Shown: positions 1 to 9,845 of the stretch, piece after piece
Layout of the letters: each line of letters begins with the position of its first letter
Numbering within the stretch: position 1 is the stretch's first letter
Assembly: GCF_024347595.1 (NCBI RefSeq)
Contig: NZ_AP025506.1
Span: forward strand, 2,542,001 to 2,606,000
Length of the DNA stretch: 64,000 nucleotides
Origin: Vibrio pomeroyi
GTDB taxonomy: Bacteria; Pseudomonadota; Gammaproteobacteria; Enterobacterales; Vibrionaceae
Direction of reading: 5' to 3'
Notes under the pieces: generated by a model
The model's database searches: none
What the model saw: the letters and a program-made list of their open reading frames with translations, nothing else
What the model was told of the DNA's origin: nothing
Position numbers and translations under genes: made by a program

Positions 1-2
1 TA

Positions 3-968
3 TTAACGACTGACTACCGCGCGGTCGATGACTGATTGAGGCAATGTCACACCTAACTCACGAGCAGCTTCCAAATTCACCACCAGCTGTGAGCTTTGTG
101 CGGTTTTAACGCTCAATTTTCCAGGCTTTTGTCCATTGAGAATAGCCGCTACATAATCCGCAGTTTGTACACCAACGTCATAGTAATCTAGACCTAAACC
201 TGCAATAGCGCCTTTTCCTACATAAGATGTAGCGCCTGCGACGACGGGCGTATCAGCTTGGTTAGCCGCGTTGATAAGACCTTCCATGCCGCTTGCAACA
301 GTATTGTCCGTTAAGGCGTAGATAACATCCGATTTCTTTGCCACTGATTCTGCTTTTGATTCCACATCATCAATGGTGAGTGCTCTTTCTGTATAAAGGG
401 TAAAACCAAAGTCTCGTGTCGCTTTCTTTAACAGTCCAACCAAGGCAACTGCATTTGCCTCTGCTGGGTTGTACACAACACCGATTGAGTTAGCTTCAGG
501 AAGCAGTTCTTTGATTAATGACACATGCTGAGTGATCGGAGATAAGTCAGAAAGCCCCGTGACATTACGCCCCGGTTTTTCTAATTGTTTAACGAGCCTA
601 GCGCCGATAGGATCCGTAACCGCGGTAAACACGATAGGAATCGAGCGAGTCGCCGACACTAAGGCTTGTGAGGTCGGTGTTGCGATACCTACCAATACAT
701 GGGGATTTTCACTGACGAGCTCTCTGGCAATTTTGGCAGCTTGCGCTGGATTCCCATCCGCCATTTCATAAGAAAACTCTAAGTTCTTTCCGGGTTCATA
801 GCCTTTAGCTCTTAATCCTTCAAGAAGCCCTAAGCGTGTTGCATTTAGATCTGGATGATCTACAACTTGTGACACCGATACCTTGGCAATATTTGCTGTT
901 ACATTACTAGCCCATAGCAATAGGCAGCCACTTAACGCAGCCGTTAATACTTTTCTTACAGAACCCAT
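3..968 (-). CDS. ABC transporter substrate-binding protein (PF04392-like)
   Basis: Periplasmic solute-binding component of an ABC importer. After a hydrophobic signal peptide (about residues 1-25, ending near SNVTA) comes the two-lobed fold of the PF04392/TrpX-like family, with the typical segments VLVGIATPTSQAL, IPIVFTAVTDPIGA and GLGLDYYDVG. The ligand cannot be told from sequence; aromatic amino acids are one possibility for the family. The start was moved from the longest ORF (986) to the ATG at 968, because AGGGAG lies about 6 nt upstream. Permease and ATPase genes would be expected downstream, off the left edge of the window. Complete at its 3' end (stop at 3-5). Confidence 0.8.
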   Translation of the reverse strand: MGSVRKVLTAALSGCLLLWASNVTANIAKVSVSQVVDHPDLNATRLGLLEGLRAKGYEPGKNLEFSYEMADGNPAQAAKIARELVSENPHVLVGIATPTSQALVSATRSIPIVFTAVTDPIGARLVKQLEKPGRNVTGLSDLSPITQHVSLIKELLPEANSIGVVYNPAEANAVALVGLLKKATRDFGFTLYTERALTIDDVESKAESVAKKSDVIYALTDNTVASGMEGLINAANQADTPVVAGATSYVGKGAIAGLGLDYYDVGVQTADYVAAILNGQKPGKLSVKTAQSSQLVVNLEAARELGVTLPQSVIDRAVVSR

Positions 969-1286
969 CAATACTCCCTTCATCAAGCGCTCGTTGTTAT
1001 TGCTCGATCTAGAGAGATCACAACATTAAATTCACTATTGATATTATTACCAGTAACTTTTGATAACTTGAAGTGATATTTAACAAAAACACAACAAAGC
1101 TCGAATTATGCGTCAAAAGGCTGGTTGGGTTGAATCCATAGGTAAGAAACGAAGTGAATAACAAGAAGCAAATGAAACAAACAACGAAGGGTAAGATGAG
1201 CAAACAGGGCCAAGAAGAACGAATCTGAGAACATGCCATCAACTCTGTATAGCTGTTCTCAGACGATAGGGAGAAGTGAGGTTTTC
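969..1286. other. Intergenic region between the binding protein and yfbV
   Basis: AT-rich, about 320 bp. It should hold the promoter of the binding-protein gene. The only long reading frame here (74 codons, minus strand) has no ribosome-binding site and a low-complexity hydrophobic translation, so it is not called. No repeat or hairpin stands out. Confidence 0.5.
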
Positions 1287-1739
1287 TTAGAACCAGCGTT
1301 CCATTGAAGATTTGTCTAACTGACGGAATGCTCGATTCAGAATAATCGCCAATTCCTTATAACGGGGGCGTGGCTTCATTGGCTCTAACGCAAAACCCGT
1401 TTCAGTGATCTTCTCATGCAGTTCGCGATACCACGATACTAATGCTGGCGGAAGTTGTGTATTGGAGCGGTTACCTAACCACCACATGCCTTGAAGTGGC
1501 AAACTAATAGCAAACAAAGCCATAACCACTGCTTGTGGCATCGCTTGGTAATTATTAAAGACCATTTGTGTAAGAACGCTGATAGCAGCTATCGCGGGCA
1601 TCACCTTAACACCAAAGCGCGTCGCCTTAATGATGCGTTGCTCAGGGAAAATAGCGTTTAACTCTTTTCGAACAGGCCAGAGATCCATGTACTTTTGGCC
1701 ATCTTTTAAACTGCTAGCTAAACCAACTCTATTGCTCAT
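1287..1739 (-). CDS. yfbV: UPF0208 membrane protein YfbV (DUF412)
   Basis: A small inner-membrane protein of 150 residues, the usual family length. It shows the family N-terminus ([17 protein letters not shown]), two hydrophobic segments (about residues 45-62 and 68-88) and a conserved C-terminal helix with [10 protein letters not shown]. The family has been tied to chromosome macrodomain organisation in E. coli; that is family knowledge, not visible here. It is divergent from ackA, the same arrangement as in E. coli, which strengthens the call. ATG start at 1739. Confidence 0.88.
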   Translation of the reverse strand: MSNRVGLASSLKDGQKYMDLWPVRKELNAIFPEQRIIKATRFGVKVMPAIAAISVLTQMVFNNYQAMPQAVVMALFAISLPLQGMWWLGNRSNTQLPPALVSWYRELHEKITETGFALEPMKPRPRYKELAIILNRAFRQLDKSSMERWF

Positions 1740-2046
1740 ATGAGTCTCCCATTAAAAAAAAGTTGAAATCATCAACTAAAAACACAAAAATTTGACGAAA
1801 AATAATATTCTTTCAAATTTTTTTGTTATATTTGCACAATATCGCTATTATTTGCAGACCTCAATCTCATTGTTGCCCTTATTTACAATTTAAGCAACTT
1901 TGAGAAGACTTCTGCAAGGAATGCACAAGCCTCTTTTTTTGAAAAAGTGCGCTTTCACTTTATACGGAAATTAACGTTTTTTTGACCAAGGTTAGTACGC
2001 AAGCTACCGTGCTTCGTCTATTCTTGAGATTAATTTTCATCCTTAA
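1740..2046. other. ackA/yfbV divergent promoter region
   Basis: About 340 bp of very AT-rich DNA between the divergent yfbV and ackA starts. It contains a palindrome GTTGA-AATCA-TCAAC at 1763-1777 close to the yfbV start, and long A and T tracts. Promoters for both genes should lie here, but no single -35/-10 pair can be picked with confidence. Confidence 0.45.
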
Positions 2047-2060
2047 CTGATTTCGATCAG
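2047..2060 (+). promoter_or_regulatory. FNR-like box upstream of ackA
   Basis: CTGAT-TTCG-ATCAG is a perfect inverted repeat matching 8 of 10 positions of the FNR consensus TTGAT-N4-ATCAA. It ends 23 bp before the ackA start codon, so it may lie in the leader and act as a repressor site rather than at -41.5. Acetate-kinase operons are oxygen-regulated in enterics; direct FNR control here is inferred. Confidence 0.35.
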
Positions 2061-2082
2061 AAAAATTAACAGGTAGTCATTA

Positions 2083-3279
2083 ATGTCTAAGCTAGTTTTA
2101 GTTTTAAACTGTGGTAGTTCTTCTCTTAAATTCGCTGTGGTTGATGCAGAAACAGGTGCTGAGCACCTAACTGGTCTTGCTGAGTGTCTGGGTCTTCCAG
2201 AAGCTCGTATGAAGTGGAAACTTGATGGCAAGCACGAAGCACAACTAGGCGCGGGCGCAGCTCACGTAGAAGCACTATCTTTCATGGTAGAAACTATTCT
2301 TGCTTCTAAGCCTGAGCTTAAAGCTAACCTTGGCGCTATCGGTCACCGTATCGTACACGGTGGCGAGCAGTTCACTTCTTCTGCACTTATCACTGATGAA
2401 GTACTTAAGGGTATTCAAGACGCTGCGACTTTCGCACCTCTTCACAACCCAGCTCACCTTATCGGTATCGAAGCGGCTCAACAGAACTTCCCAGGCCTTA
2501 AAAACGTTGCTGTATTCGACACTGCGTTCCACCAAACAATGCCTTCAGAGTCTTACCTATACGCTCTACCGTACAACCTGTACAAAGAGCACGGCATCCG
2601 TCGCTACGGCATGCACGGTACTTCTCACCTATTCATCACTCGTGAAGTTGCAGGCCTACTAAACAAGCCAGTTGAAGAAGTTAACATCATCAACTGTCAC
2701 CTAGGTAACGGCGCTTCTGTATGTGCTATCAAGAACGGTCAATCTGTAGATACTTCTATGGGTCTTACTCCTCTTGAAGGTCTTGTAATGGGTACTCGTT
2801 GTGGTGATCTAGATCCTGCGATCATCTTCCACCTACATGACGCTCTTGGTTACTCTGTTGAAGAAATCAACAACATGCTAACTAAAGAGTCTGGTCTTGC
2901 TGGTCTAACTGAAGTGACTTCTGACTGTCGTTTCGTTGAAGACAACTACGGTGAGAAAGAAGAAGCAACTCGTGCAATGGACGTGTTCTGTCACCGTCTA
3001 GCTAAGTACGTAGCTGGTTACACTGCAACTCTAGAAGGTCGTCTAGACGCAATCACTTTCACTGGCGGCATCGGCGAGAACTCTGGCCCAATCCGTGAAA
3101 TGGTTCTTAACCGCCTAGGCATCTTCGGCATCGAAGTTGACGGTGAAGCTAACCTTAAAGCTCGTTTCGGCGGCGAAGGTACTATCACTACAGCTAACAG
3201 CCGTATCCCAGCAATGGTTATCTCTACTAACGAAGAGCTAGTAATTGCTGAAGACACTGCGAAACTAGCAGGTCTTTAA
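2083..3279 (+). CDS. ackA: Acetate kinase
   Basis: Converts acetyl phosphate and ADP to acetate and ATP, the last step of the overflow/fermentation acetate pathway in the cytoplasm. At 398 residues it has family length. Signatures seen: N-terminal [14 protein letters not shown], the phosphate-binding segments [10 protein letters not shown] and [36 protein letters not shown], and FTGGIGENS near the C-terminus. Codon use is strongly biased, as expected for high expression. Followed by pta, but a strong terminator lies between them. An FNR-like box precedes it. Confidence 0.97.
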   Translation: MSKLVLVLNCGSSSLKFAVVDAETGAEHLTGLAECLGLPEARMKWKLDGKHEAQLGAGAAHVEALSFMVETILASKPELKANLGAIGHRIVHGGEQFTSSALITDEVLKGIQDAATFAPLHNPAHLIGIEAAQQNFPGLKNVAVFDTAFHQTMPSESYLYALPYNLYKEHGIRRYGMHGTSHLFITREVAGLLNKPVEEVNIINCHLGNGASVCAIKNGQSVDTSMGLTPLEGLVMGTRCGDLDPAIIFHLHDALGYSVEEINNMLTKESGLAGLTEVTSDCRFVEDNYGEKEEATRAMDVFCHRLAKYVAGYTATLEGRLDAITFTGGIGENSGPIREMVLNRLGIFGIEVDGEANLKARFGGEGTITTANSRIPAMVISTNEELVIAEDTAKLAGL

Positions 3280-3339
3280 TTGATTTTCCTAACTAGCTTC
3301 ACTCGAAGCTAGTCAGTTTTTCATATCAAGAAAATGGGG

Positions 3340-3399
3340 CTCAACTTCTATTCCTACCCCAATTTAAATATCGGTGGGAATAGCAGTTGAGCTTTTTTT
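3340..3399 (+). terminator. Strong intrinsic terminator/attenuator between ackA and pta
   Basis: About 20 nt (3340-3359) can pair with 3373-3392 with roughly two mismatches, followed by seven T residues. A smaller hairpin at 3292-3312 (ACTAGCTTC/GAAGCTAGT) precedes it. Together they should make most ackA transcripts end before pta, or set the ackA:pta ratio by read-through. Confidence 0.8.
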
Positions 3400-3426
3400 A
3401 TTTCCAATAGTCAAAGGTGTTCGTCA

Positions 3427-5592
3427 ATGTCACGTACTATTATGCTTATCCCTACAAGCGCTGGTGTTGGTCTTACTAGTGTTAGCATGGGTGTTCTTCG
3501 CGCTATGGAGCGTAAGGGCGTAAGTGTTTCTTTCTACAAGCCAATCGCTCAACCTCGCAGCGGTGGTGATCAACCCGATCTAACGTCTACTATTATCAGC
3601 GTAAACAGCGACATTAAGATTGGTGAGCCAATCGCAATGACTAAAGCTGAAGCTTTGATCGGTAGCGAAAAAATGGACGTACTTCTTGAGTCTGTTGTTG
3701 AGCAATACAACAAGATCAACAAAGACGCAGAAGTAACGCTAATCGAAGGTCTAGTACCTACTCGTAAGCACCCATTTGCTAACCAAGTAAACGCGGAAAT
3801 CGCGAAGACACTTGGCGCGGAGATCGTATTCGTTGCGACTCCTGGTACTGACAACCCTACGCAACTTAAAGAGCGTATCGAAGTAGCATGTTCTAACTTC
3901 GGCGGTACTAAAAACAAAAACATCAAAGGCGTAATCATCAACAAGCTTAACGCTCCTGTTGATGAAGCTGGCCGTACTCGCCCTGACCTATCTGAAATCT
4001 TTGACGATGCAGATACAGCTCAGCAAGCGAACCTTGAAGTAATGCAAATCTTCAACTCTAGCCCTATCCGTGTTCTTGGCTGTGTGCCATGGAGCATCGA
4101 CCTAATCGCAACTCGTGCGGTTGATATGGCTAAGCACCTTAACGCTGAAATCATCAACGAAGGTGAAATCGCAACTCGTCGTATTAAGAGCATCACTTTC
4201 TGTGCACGTTCTCTACCGCACATGATTGAGCACTTTAAGCCAGGTTCACTGCTAGTAACTTCTGCAGACCGTCCTGACGTTATCGTTGCTGCGGCTCTTG
4301 CTGCGAAAAACGGTGTTGAGATTGGCGCAATCCTGCTTACTGGCGGTTACGACATCCCAGAAAGCATTGCTAACCTATGTGCACCAGCATTCGCTTCAGG
4401 TCTACCGATCTTCAAAGCGCAAGGTAACACTTGGCAGACTTCTCTTAACCTACAGAGCTTCAACCTAGAAGTTCCTGCAGACGATAAAGAGCGTATCGAG
4501 TTCGTTAACGATCACGTTGCAAGCCACATCGATGGCCCTTGGATTGATTCTCTATCTGAAGGCACTCAAGGCATCCGCCGTCTAAGCCCACCAGCATTCC
4601 GTTACCAGCTAACTGAATTCGCTCGTAAAGCGGCTAAGCGCATCGTTCTTCCTGAAGGTGATGAGCCACGTACAGTTAAAGCTGCGGCTATCTGTGCTGA
4701 GCGCGGTATCGCGACTTGTGTACTTCTAGGTAACCCAGAAGAAATCCGTCGTGTTGCTGCACAGCAAGGTGTTGAGCTTGGCGCTGGCGTTGAAATCATC
4801 GACTCTGCATCAGTTCGCGAAAACTACGTAGCTCGTCTAGTAGAACTTCGTGGCGCTAAAGGTATGACTGAAGTTGTAGCTCGTGAGAAGCTAGAAGATT
4901 CAGTATTCCTAGGTACTATGATGCTTGAAGCTGGTGAAGTTGACGGCCTAGTTTCTGGTGCTGTTCACACAACGGCGAACACTATCGTTCCTCCGTTCCA
5001 GATCATCAAGACTGCTCCTGATGCTTCTATCGTATCTTCAATCTTCTTCATGCTTCTGCCTGATCAAGTTCTTGTATACGGTGACTGTGCGATCAACCCA
5101 GATCCAACAGCTGAACAGCTTGCTGAAATCGCTATCCAATCTGCAGATTCTGCTGCGGCATTCGGTATCGACCCACGCGTTGCTATGATCTCTTACTCTA
5201 CTGGTGAATCTGGTAAGGGTGCAGACGTAGATAAAGTACGTGAAGCAACTAAGATTGCTCAAGAGAAACGTCCTGATCTAGTAATCGACGGTCCTCTACA
5301 GTACGACGCGGCTATCATGGAAAACGTTGCAGCTTCTAAAGCTCCGAACTCTCCAGTAGCAGGTAAAGCGACAGTATTCGTATTCCCAGACCTAAACACT
5401 GGTAACACGACTTACAAAGCGGTACAGCGTTCAGCAGATCTAGTATCTATCGGTCCAATGCTTCAAGGTATGCGCAAGCCAGTAAATGACTTGTCTCGTG
5501 GCGCTCTAGTAGACGACATCGTTTACACAGTAGCTCTCACGGCTATCCAAGCAGACCAAGCCGCTCAAGCTGAAGAAAAAGTAATTAACTAA
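3427..5592 (+). CDS. pta: Phosphate acetyltransferase (long, three-domain form)
   Basis: Interconverts acetyl-CoA and acetyl phosphate, upstream partner of AckA. The 721-residue length is the long proteobacterial form. An N-terminal BioD-like P-loop domain begins [18 protein letters not shown], a DRTGG domain follows (about residues 220-330), and the C-terminal PTA catalytic domain (about 390-715) has [39 protein letters not shown] and [15 protein letters not shown]. Highly biased codons. Co-directional with ackA, 147 bp downstream, separated by a terminator. Confidence 0.97.
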   Translation: MSRTIMLIPTSAGVGLTSVSMGVLRAMERKGVSVSFYKPIAQPRSGGDQPDLTSTIISVNSDIKIGEPIAMTKAEALIGSEKMDVLLESVVEQYNKINKDAEVTLIEGLVPTRKHPFANQVNAEIAKTLGAEIVFVATPGTDNPTQLKERIEVACSNFGGTKNKNIKGVIINKLNAPVDEAGRTRPDLSEIFDDADTAQQANLEVMQIFNSSPIRVLGCVPWSIDLIATRAVDMAKHLNAEIINEGEIATRRIKSITFCARSLPHMIEHFKPGSLLVTSADRPDVIVAAALAAKNGVEIGAILLTGGYDIPESIANLCAPAFASGLPIFKAQGNTWQTSLNLQSFNLEVPADDKERIEFVNDHVASHIDGPWIDSLSEGTQGIRRLSPPAFRYQLTEFARKAAKRIVLPEGDEPRTVKAAAICAERGIATCVLLGNPEEIRRVAAQQGVELGAGVEIIDSASVRENYVARLVELRGAKGMTEVVAREKLEDSVFLGTMMLEAGEVDGLVSGAVHTTANTIVPPFQIIKTAPDASIVSSIFFMLLPDQVLVYGDCAINPDPTAEQLAEIAIQSADSAAAFGIDPRVAMISYSTGESGKGADVDKVREATKIAQEKRPDLVIDGPLQYDAAIMENVAASKAPNSPVAGKATVFVFPDLNTGNTTYKAVQRSADLVSIGPMLQGMRKPVNDLSRGALVDDIVYTVALTAIQADQAAQAEEKVIN

Positions 5593-5612
5593 TTTTTCTT
5601 TAGTAGAAAGCA

Positions 5613-5644
5613 AAAACCCTAGATGTTTATCTAGGGTTTTTTTT
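5613..5644 (+). terminator. Intrinsic terminator after pta
   Basis: AAAACCCTAGAT pairs with ATCTAGGGTTTT across a short loop, ending in a run of eight Ts. It lies 21 bp past the pta stop. Confidence 0.9.
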
Positions 5645-5695
5645 GACTTAAATAAGGTATACCATTCCGATAAGGTATTTTATTAAGTAAGTCCC

Positions 5696-6700
5696 ATGTC
5701 TATAGAGTTCGCCAATAACACCACAATCAGAGATCTCGTTCTCAAGAATGTCAGCATTATACTCGCGCTGTTTGTTCTTGTAGTAGCTGCGACAAATTTT
5801 TTCATTAGCCATGATTACATCTTAGGAGCAATGGAGCTCTTAATATCGACGACCTTTCTCCATGTTTATTATAAAGTTAAAAATAATCAAACACTTTCCT
5901 GGCAGCCATTTGCTATAGCTGCAGCGGTGACTATCGGATTACTTTATGGTTTCGCTCATACAAAACCGCACTCTGCGATTGTGATGTGGGTTTACGTTTT
6001 ACCGGCTCTTTATCAGCTACTTTTCGATCGGCTTTTAGGTTCTATCGCCACCTTTTTAATGCTCATCGCAACCACATTCATTTACTTCCCGAACCTATTT
6101 ATTGAGGGTACTTATCCATTTGCTTTCGTAAATTTCATGATCCCTTACGTGATGATTTGGGTTGTTGCTTATAACCATGAAACAGTGAGAATTGGCGTGC
6201 AAAAGCGTCTAGAACAACTGGTAAGAACAGATGCACTTACAGGTGCCTGGAACCGTTTAGCTTTGCAGCAAGATGCTTCCTACAAGTTGCACTGTTGTGC
6301 AAAAAGTCACCTTCTTCACTTCGACTTAGATTGGTTCAAACGCATTAATGATACTTATGGCCACAGTGCCGGAGACAAAGTGTTAAAAGCAATTGTTAAA
6401 GAGGTAGGGAGAGTCATCCCCACCAGCAAAACTTACCGTATTGGCGGAGAAGAATTTTGTGTCATTTTTTGCACCGCTGACTTTCAACAAGCACTAGAAG
6501 ACAGTGAAAAACTGAGATCGAGTATTGAGAAACTCGTAATACTTAATAATCAATCCAGTTTAAATGTGACGATCAGCGGAGGGCTAATCGAACTACCCAA
6601 CCAGTGTACTCAGTATCAATTAGATAAAGCTTTACAAAATACCGATAGAGCACTCTATAAAGCCAAAGAGTCAGGACGGAATATTATCCTACCCGCTTAG
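5696..6700 (+). CDS. Membrane diguanylate cyclase (GGDEF protein)
   Basis: Predicted to make cyclic di-GMP from two GTP. The N-terminal half (about residues 18-160) has five or six hydrophobic helices of a 7TM-like sensor region with no recognisable ligand motif. The C-terminal GGDEF domain starts at RTDALTGAWNR and has the metal site FDLDWFKRINDTYGH and an intact active site GGEEF (250-254). The RxxD inhibitory site expected just before GGEEF is absent, so product inhibition may be weak. Its stop overlaps the convergent yqjG-like gene by 4 bp. Confidence 0.9.
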   Translation: MSIEFANNTTIRDLVLKNVSIILALFVLVVAATNFFISHDYILGAMELLISTTFLHVYYKVKNNQTLSWQPFAIAAAVTIGLLYGFAHTKPHSAIVMWVYVLPALYQLLFDRLLGSIATFLMLIATTFIYFPNLFIEGTYPFAFVNFMIPYVMIWVVAYNHETVRIGVQKRLEQLVRTDALTGAWNRLALQQDASYKLHCCAKSHLLHFDLDWFKRINDTYGHSAGDKVLKAIVKEVGRVIPTSKTYRIGGEEFCVIFCTADFQQALEDSEKLRSSIEKLVILNNQSSLNVTISGGLIELPNQCTQYQLDKALQNTDRALYKAKESGRNIILPA

Positions 6701-7638
6701 AGAACACGCCTATGATCGGACTCTAAATCTAGCGCTGGTCCTTTAGGAACGACCTGAGTTGGGTTAATGCCCGTGTGGCTGTAATAGTAGTGACGTTTGA
6801 TATGATAAAAATCAGTCGTCTCTTTGATGCCTTCGATCTGATACAGCTCTTTTAGGTAACCCTGAATATTTGCATAGTCCGCAATTCGCTGCTTGTTACA
6901 CTTGAAGTGACCTACATACACAGCATCGAATCGAACCAAGGTCGTAAACAACCTCCAATCCGCTTCTGTAATCTCGTTACCCGCCAGATAACGGTGTTCG
7001 CTAAGGTAGGCGTCCACTTTGTCTAACGCGTCAAATAACGCGTCATACGCTTCTTCATAAGCCTCTTGTGTGGTCGCAAAGCCGGTACGATAAACGCCGT
7101 TATTGATATTTGGATAGATGTAGTCGTTCCATTCGTCAATCTTGCTCGCCAACTCCCATGGGTAGTAATCGTCGGTGTTACCTGTTAACTCATTAAATTC
7201 TGAATTGAACATGCGGATGATTTCAGACGACTCGTTGCTCACGATGGTGTTGGTTTTCTTATCCCATAAAACAGGAACCGTGACTCGACCTGAATAGTCC
7301 GATTTAGCTTGGGTGTAGATTTGGTGCATGCGAGTGTGACCGAACAGAGGCTCAGGCAAGCCCATTTGCCATCCTTCGCTCATCATGTCAGGGCAAACCA
7401 CCGTCACATCAATATGATCGGTTAGGTCTTTCAATTCACGGAAGATCAGCGTGCGATGCGCCCACGGACAAGCTAACGATACGTATAGGTGGTAACGACC
7501 ACTTTCTGGCTCAAATTGCGCTCCGGCTTTATTTTCAACCCAGTTGCGAAAGCCCGCATCTTCACGAACGAACTTACCACCGCTTTCTTTGGTGTCGTAC
7601 CACACATCGTGCCAAACACCTTCAACTAACTTGCCCAT
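6697..7638 (-). CDS. yqjG: Glutathionyl-hydroquinone reductase (YqjG/ECM4 family)
   Basis: Glutathione S-transferase of the Xi/omega-like class that reduces glutathionyl-hydroquinones in the cytoplasm. Visible signatures: SLACPWAHRT with the catalytic Cys at about residue 57, the glutathione-binding VSNESSEIIRM, a C-terminal helical domain with EADWRLFTTLVRFDAVYVGHFKCN, and the terminal THTGINPTQVVPKGP-type segment. Length (313 aa) is typical. The start was set at the ATG at 7638, because AGAGG lies 7 nt upstream; the longer frame begins with TTG. Substrate in this organism is unknown. Confidence 0.9.
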   Translation of the reverse strand: MGKLVEGVWHDVWYDTKESGGKFVREDAGFRNWVENKAGAQFEPESGRYHLYVSLACPWAHRTLIFRELKDLTDHIDVTVVCPDMMSEGWQMGLPEPLFGHTRMHQIYTQAKSDYSGRVTVPVLWDKKTNTIVSNESSEIIRMFNSEFNELTGNTDDYYPWELASKIDEWNDYIYPNINNGVYRTGFATTQEAYEEAYDALFDALDKVDAYLSEHRYLAGNEITEADWRLFTTLVRFDAVYVGHFKCNKQRIADYANIQGYLKELYQIEGIKETTDFYHIKRHYYYSHTGINPTQVVPKGPALDLESDHRRVL

Positions 7639-7674
7639 ATCCAAACCTCTGTGATGCTAACTTTTCTCTAGTAT

Positions 7675-7714
7675 AAAAAAAGCCAACTTTTTCAAAACTA
7701 GAAGAAGTTGGCTT
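7675..7714 (-). terminator. Intrinsic terminator upstream of yqjG
   Basis: Read on the minus strand, AAGCCAACTT pairs with AAGTTGGCTT and is followed by a T run. It is a second barrier between the opp operon and yqjG. Confidence 0.75.
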
Positions 7715-7773
7715 AGTTGTTCGAATATTTTGATGAAGCTCGTTGAGCGGACCAATAAGCCTAAACCTAAGAC

Positions 7774-7807
7774 AAAAAAAGCGCGACTCTAATAACTAGT
7801 CGCGCTT
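7774..7807 (-). terminator. Intrinsic terminator of the opp operon
   Basis: On the minus strand AAGCGCGACTAGT pairs with the segment ending GTCGCGCTT, followed by seven Ts, 36 bp after the oppF stop. Confidence 0.88.
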
Positions 7808-7842
7808 AAGCCTGTCACAGGCTGAACCGTTTTAAATAGGCT

Positions 7843-8835
7843 CTAGACTTGTACGTGCAAGCAAGATACTGCGTGAACGTCATCGCCTTGAATCGATGGC
7901 TTAGTTTGCGCACACGCCTCTGTTGCTTGTGGGCAACGAGTACGGAACACACAACCTGATGGCGGGTTGATTGGCGATGGTAGATCACCTTCCAGCATCT
8001 GAATGGTTTTACTGCGCTCTAAACGTGGGTCTGGAATCGGAACTGCAGACATCAACGCTTTGGTGTATGGGTGCTTAGGATCAGAGAACAATGCATCTGA
8101 TTCGCCAAGTTCTACCGCATTGCCTAAGTACATCACCAACACGCGATCAGAGATGTGTTTAACAACCGACAAATCGTGCGCGATGAATACCAAAGACAAA
8201 CCTAGCTCTTTTTGTAGCTCCTTCAGAAGGTTAACTACTTGAGCTTGGATAGATACGTCCAATGCTGAAACTGGCTCATCACAGATGATCATCTTAGGCT
8301 TCAATATAAGTGCACGTGCGATACCGATGCGTTGACACTGACCACCTGAGAACTCATGCGGGTAACGGTTGATTACGTTTGGTAGTAGACCAACCTTTGC
8401 CATCATCTCTTTAACTCGGTCCTTCACTTCCTGTTTAGAAAGTTCTGGGTAAAAAGTCTCTAGAGGCTCAGCGATGATGTCACCAACAGACATACGCGGG
8501 TTAAGCGATGCTAGTGGGTCTTGGAAGATCATCTGAATCTCTTTACGAGTTTCACGACGCTGTACTTCCTGCATTTTAGTTAGGTCTTGACCTAACCACA
8601 TAACTTCGCCGTCTGTCGCTTCAACCAAACCAATGATTGCACGAGCAAATGTCGATTTACCACAACCAGACTCACCTACTACACCTAGCGTTTCTCCTTC
8701 GTAAAGGTGAATATCAACGCCATCAACAGCTTTCAGGTTTGACGGTTTTGCCCAAGGCCACGCTGATTTAGCTGCGATGCTAAAGTGAACTTTCAGGTCT
8801 TTAATATCTAGTAATAACTGCTTATCTACACTCAT
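7843..8835 (-). CDS. oppF: Oligopeptide ABC transporter ATPase OppF
   Basis: One of two ATPases that power peptide import through OppBC. Walker A GESGCGKST, signature FSGGQCQRIGIARAL and Walker B MIICDEPVSALD are all intact, and the C-terminal oligopeptide/dipeptide extension with its cysteine-bearing GCVFRTRCPQATEAC is present. The ATG at 8835 overlaps the oppD stop as ATGA; the longer frame would use TTG. Last gene of oppABCDF, followed by a terminator. Confidence 0.95.
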   Translation of the reverse strand: MSVDKQLLLDIKDLKVHFSIAAKSAWPWAKPSNLKAVDGVDIHLYEGETLGVVGESGCGKSTFARAIIGLVEATDGEVMWLGQDLTKMQEVQRRETRKEIQMIFQDPLASLNPRMSVGDIIAEPLETFYPELSKQEVKDRVKEMMAKVGLLPNVINRYPHEFSGGQCQRIGIARALILKPKMIICDEPVSALDVSIQAQVVNLLKELQKELGLSLVFIAHDLSVVKHISDRVLVMYLGNAVELGESDALFSDPKHPYTKALMSAVPIPDPRLERSKTIQMLEGDLPSPINPPSGCVFRTRCPQATEACAQTKPSIQGDDVHAVSCLHVQV

Positions 8836-9803
8836 TTTGTCCAAGTCTCCCAGTCAGAAAAACAAGCACGCTGACGGTCATTACCAAATGGCGTCAAAAT
8901 AGGTGCTTCTTGCTTACAACGATCCATTACGCGGTGACAACGGTCTTGGTAAGGACAGCCTGTTGGCAGGCGAAGTAAGTTTGGTGGATTACCTGGAATA
9001 GTCGGTAGAATTTCACCTTCTGTATCCAAACGAGGAATCGCTTTCAGTAGGCCTTCTGCGTATGGGTGACTTGGCTCGTAGAAGATTTCATCAACCGTGC
9101 CGTACTCCATTGTACGACCAGCGTACATCACAAGTACCTTGTCACATGAACCTGCAACCACACCCAAATCGTGGGTGATCATGATGATTGCCGTGTTGAA
9201 CTCATCTTTCAATTCGTTCAGCAATTCCATGATTTGCGCTTGAATAGTTACATCCAAAGCGGTTGTTGGTTCATCCGCGATAAGCAGTTTAGGACGACAC
9301 AATAGTGCCATTGCTATCATCACACGCTGACGCATACCGCCAGAAAATTCGTGTGGGTACATAGTGATACGCTTGCGTGCTTCAGGGATTTTAACCGCTT
9401 CAAGCATGCGTACTGATTCTTCAAACGCCTCTGCTTTACCCATGCCTTTGTGCAGCATAAGTACTTCCATCAGCTGATCACTTACTTTCATGTAAGGGTT
9501 CAGTGATGTCATCGGATCTTGGAAGATCATAGCGATCTGTTCAGCACGAACTTTGTTCAGCTCTTTCTCTGGAAGGTTAAGAATCTCTTTACCTTCAAAC
9601 TTCGCGCTACCCGAGATGATGCCGTTCTTAGCCAGCAAACCCATGATAGAGAATACAGTTTGTGATTTACCTGAACCTGACTCACCCACGATACCCAGCG
9701 TTTCGCCTTGGTTGAGTGAGAAGTTCAGATCGTTTACTGCGGTTACGATACCATCTTGCGTGGTAAATTCGACGCGCAGATCTTTGACATCTAATAAGCT
9801 CAT
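8832..9803 (-). CDS. oppD: Oligopeptide ABC transporter ATPase OppD
   Basis: Partner ATPase of OppF. Walker A GESGSGKSQ, signature FSGGMRQRVMIAMAL, Walker B LLIADEPTTALD and the C-terminal cysteine motif GCPYQDRCHRVMDRC are seen. 323 residues is normal for OppD. It lies 42 bp after oppC and overlaps oppF by 4 bp, pointing to translational coupling. Confidence 0.95.
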   Translation of the reverse strand: MSLLDVKDLRVEFTTQDGIVTAVNDLNFSLNQGETLGIVGESGSGKSQTVFSIMGLLAKNGIISGSAKFEGKEILNLPEKELNKVRAEQIAMIFQDPMTSLNPYMKVSDQLMEVLMLHKGMGKAEAFEESVRMLEAVKIPEARKRITMYPHEFSGGMRQRVMIAMALLCRPKLLIADEPTTALDVTIQAQIMELLNELKDEFNTAIIMITHDLGVVAGSCDKVLVMYAGRTMEYGTVDEIFYEPSHPYAEGLLKAIPRLDTEGEILPTIPGNPPNLLRLPTGCPYQDRCHRVMDRCKQEAPILTPFGNDRQRACFSDWETWTK

Positions 9804-9845
9804 TATTGCTTCCTTAATCTTTTATAGCTTTTAATTGCTATTTCT

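Noticed and set aside
1018..1242. 74-codon hydrophobic minus-strand frame near the left edge
   Set aside because: AT-rich intergenic DNA often yields such translations; no ribosome-binding site or family resemblance.
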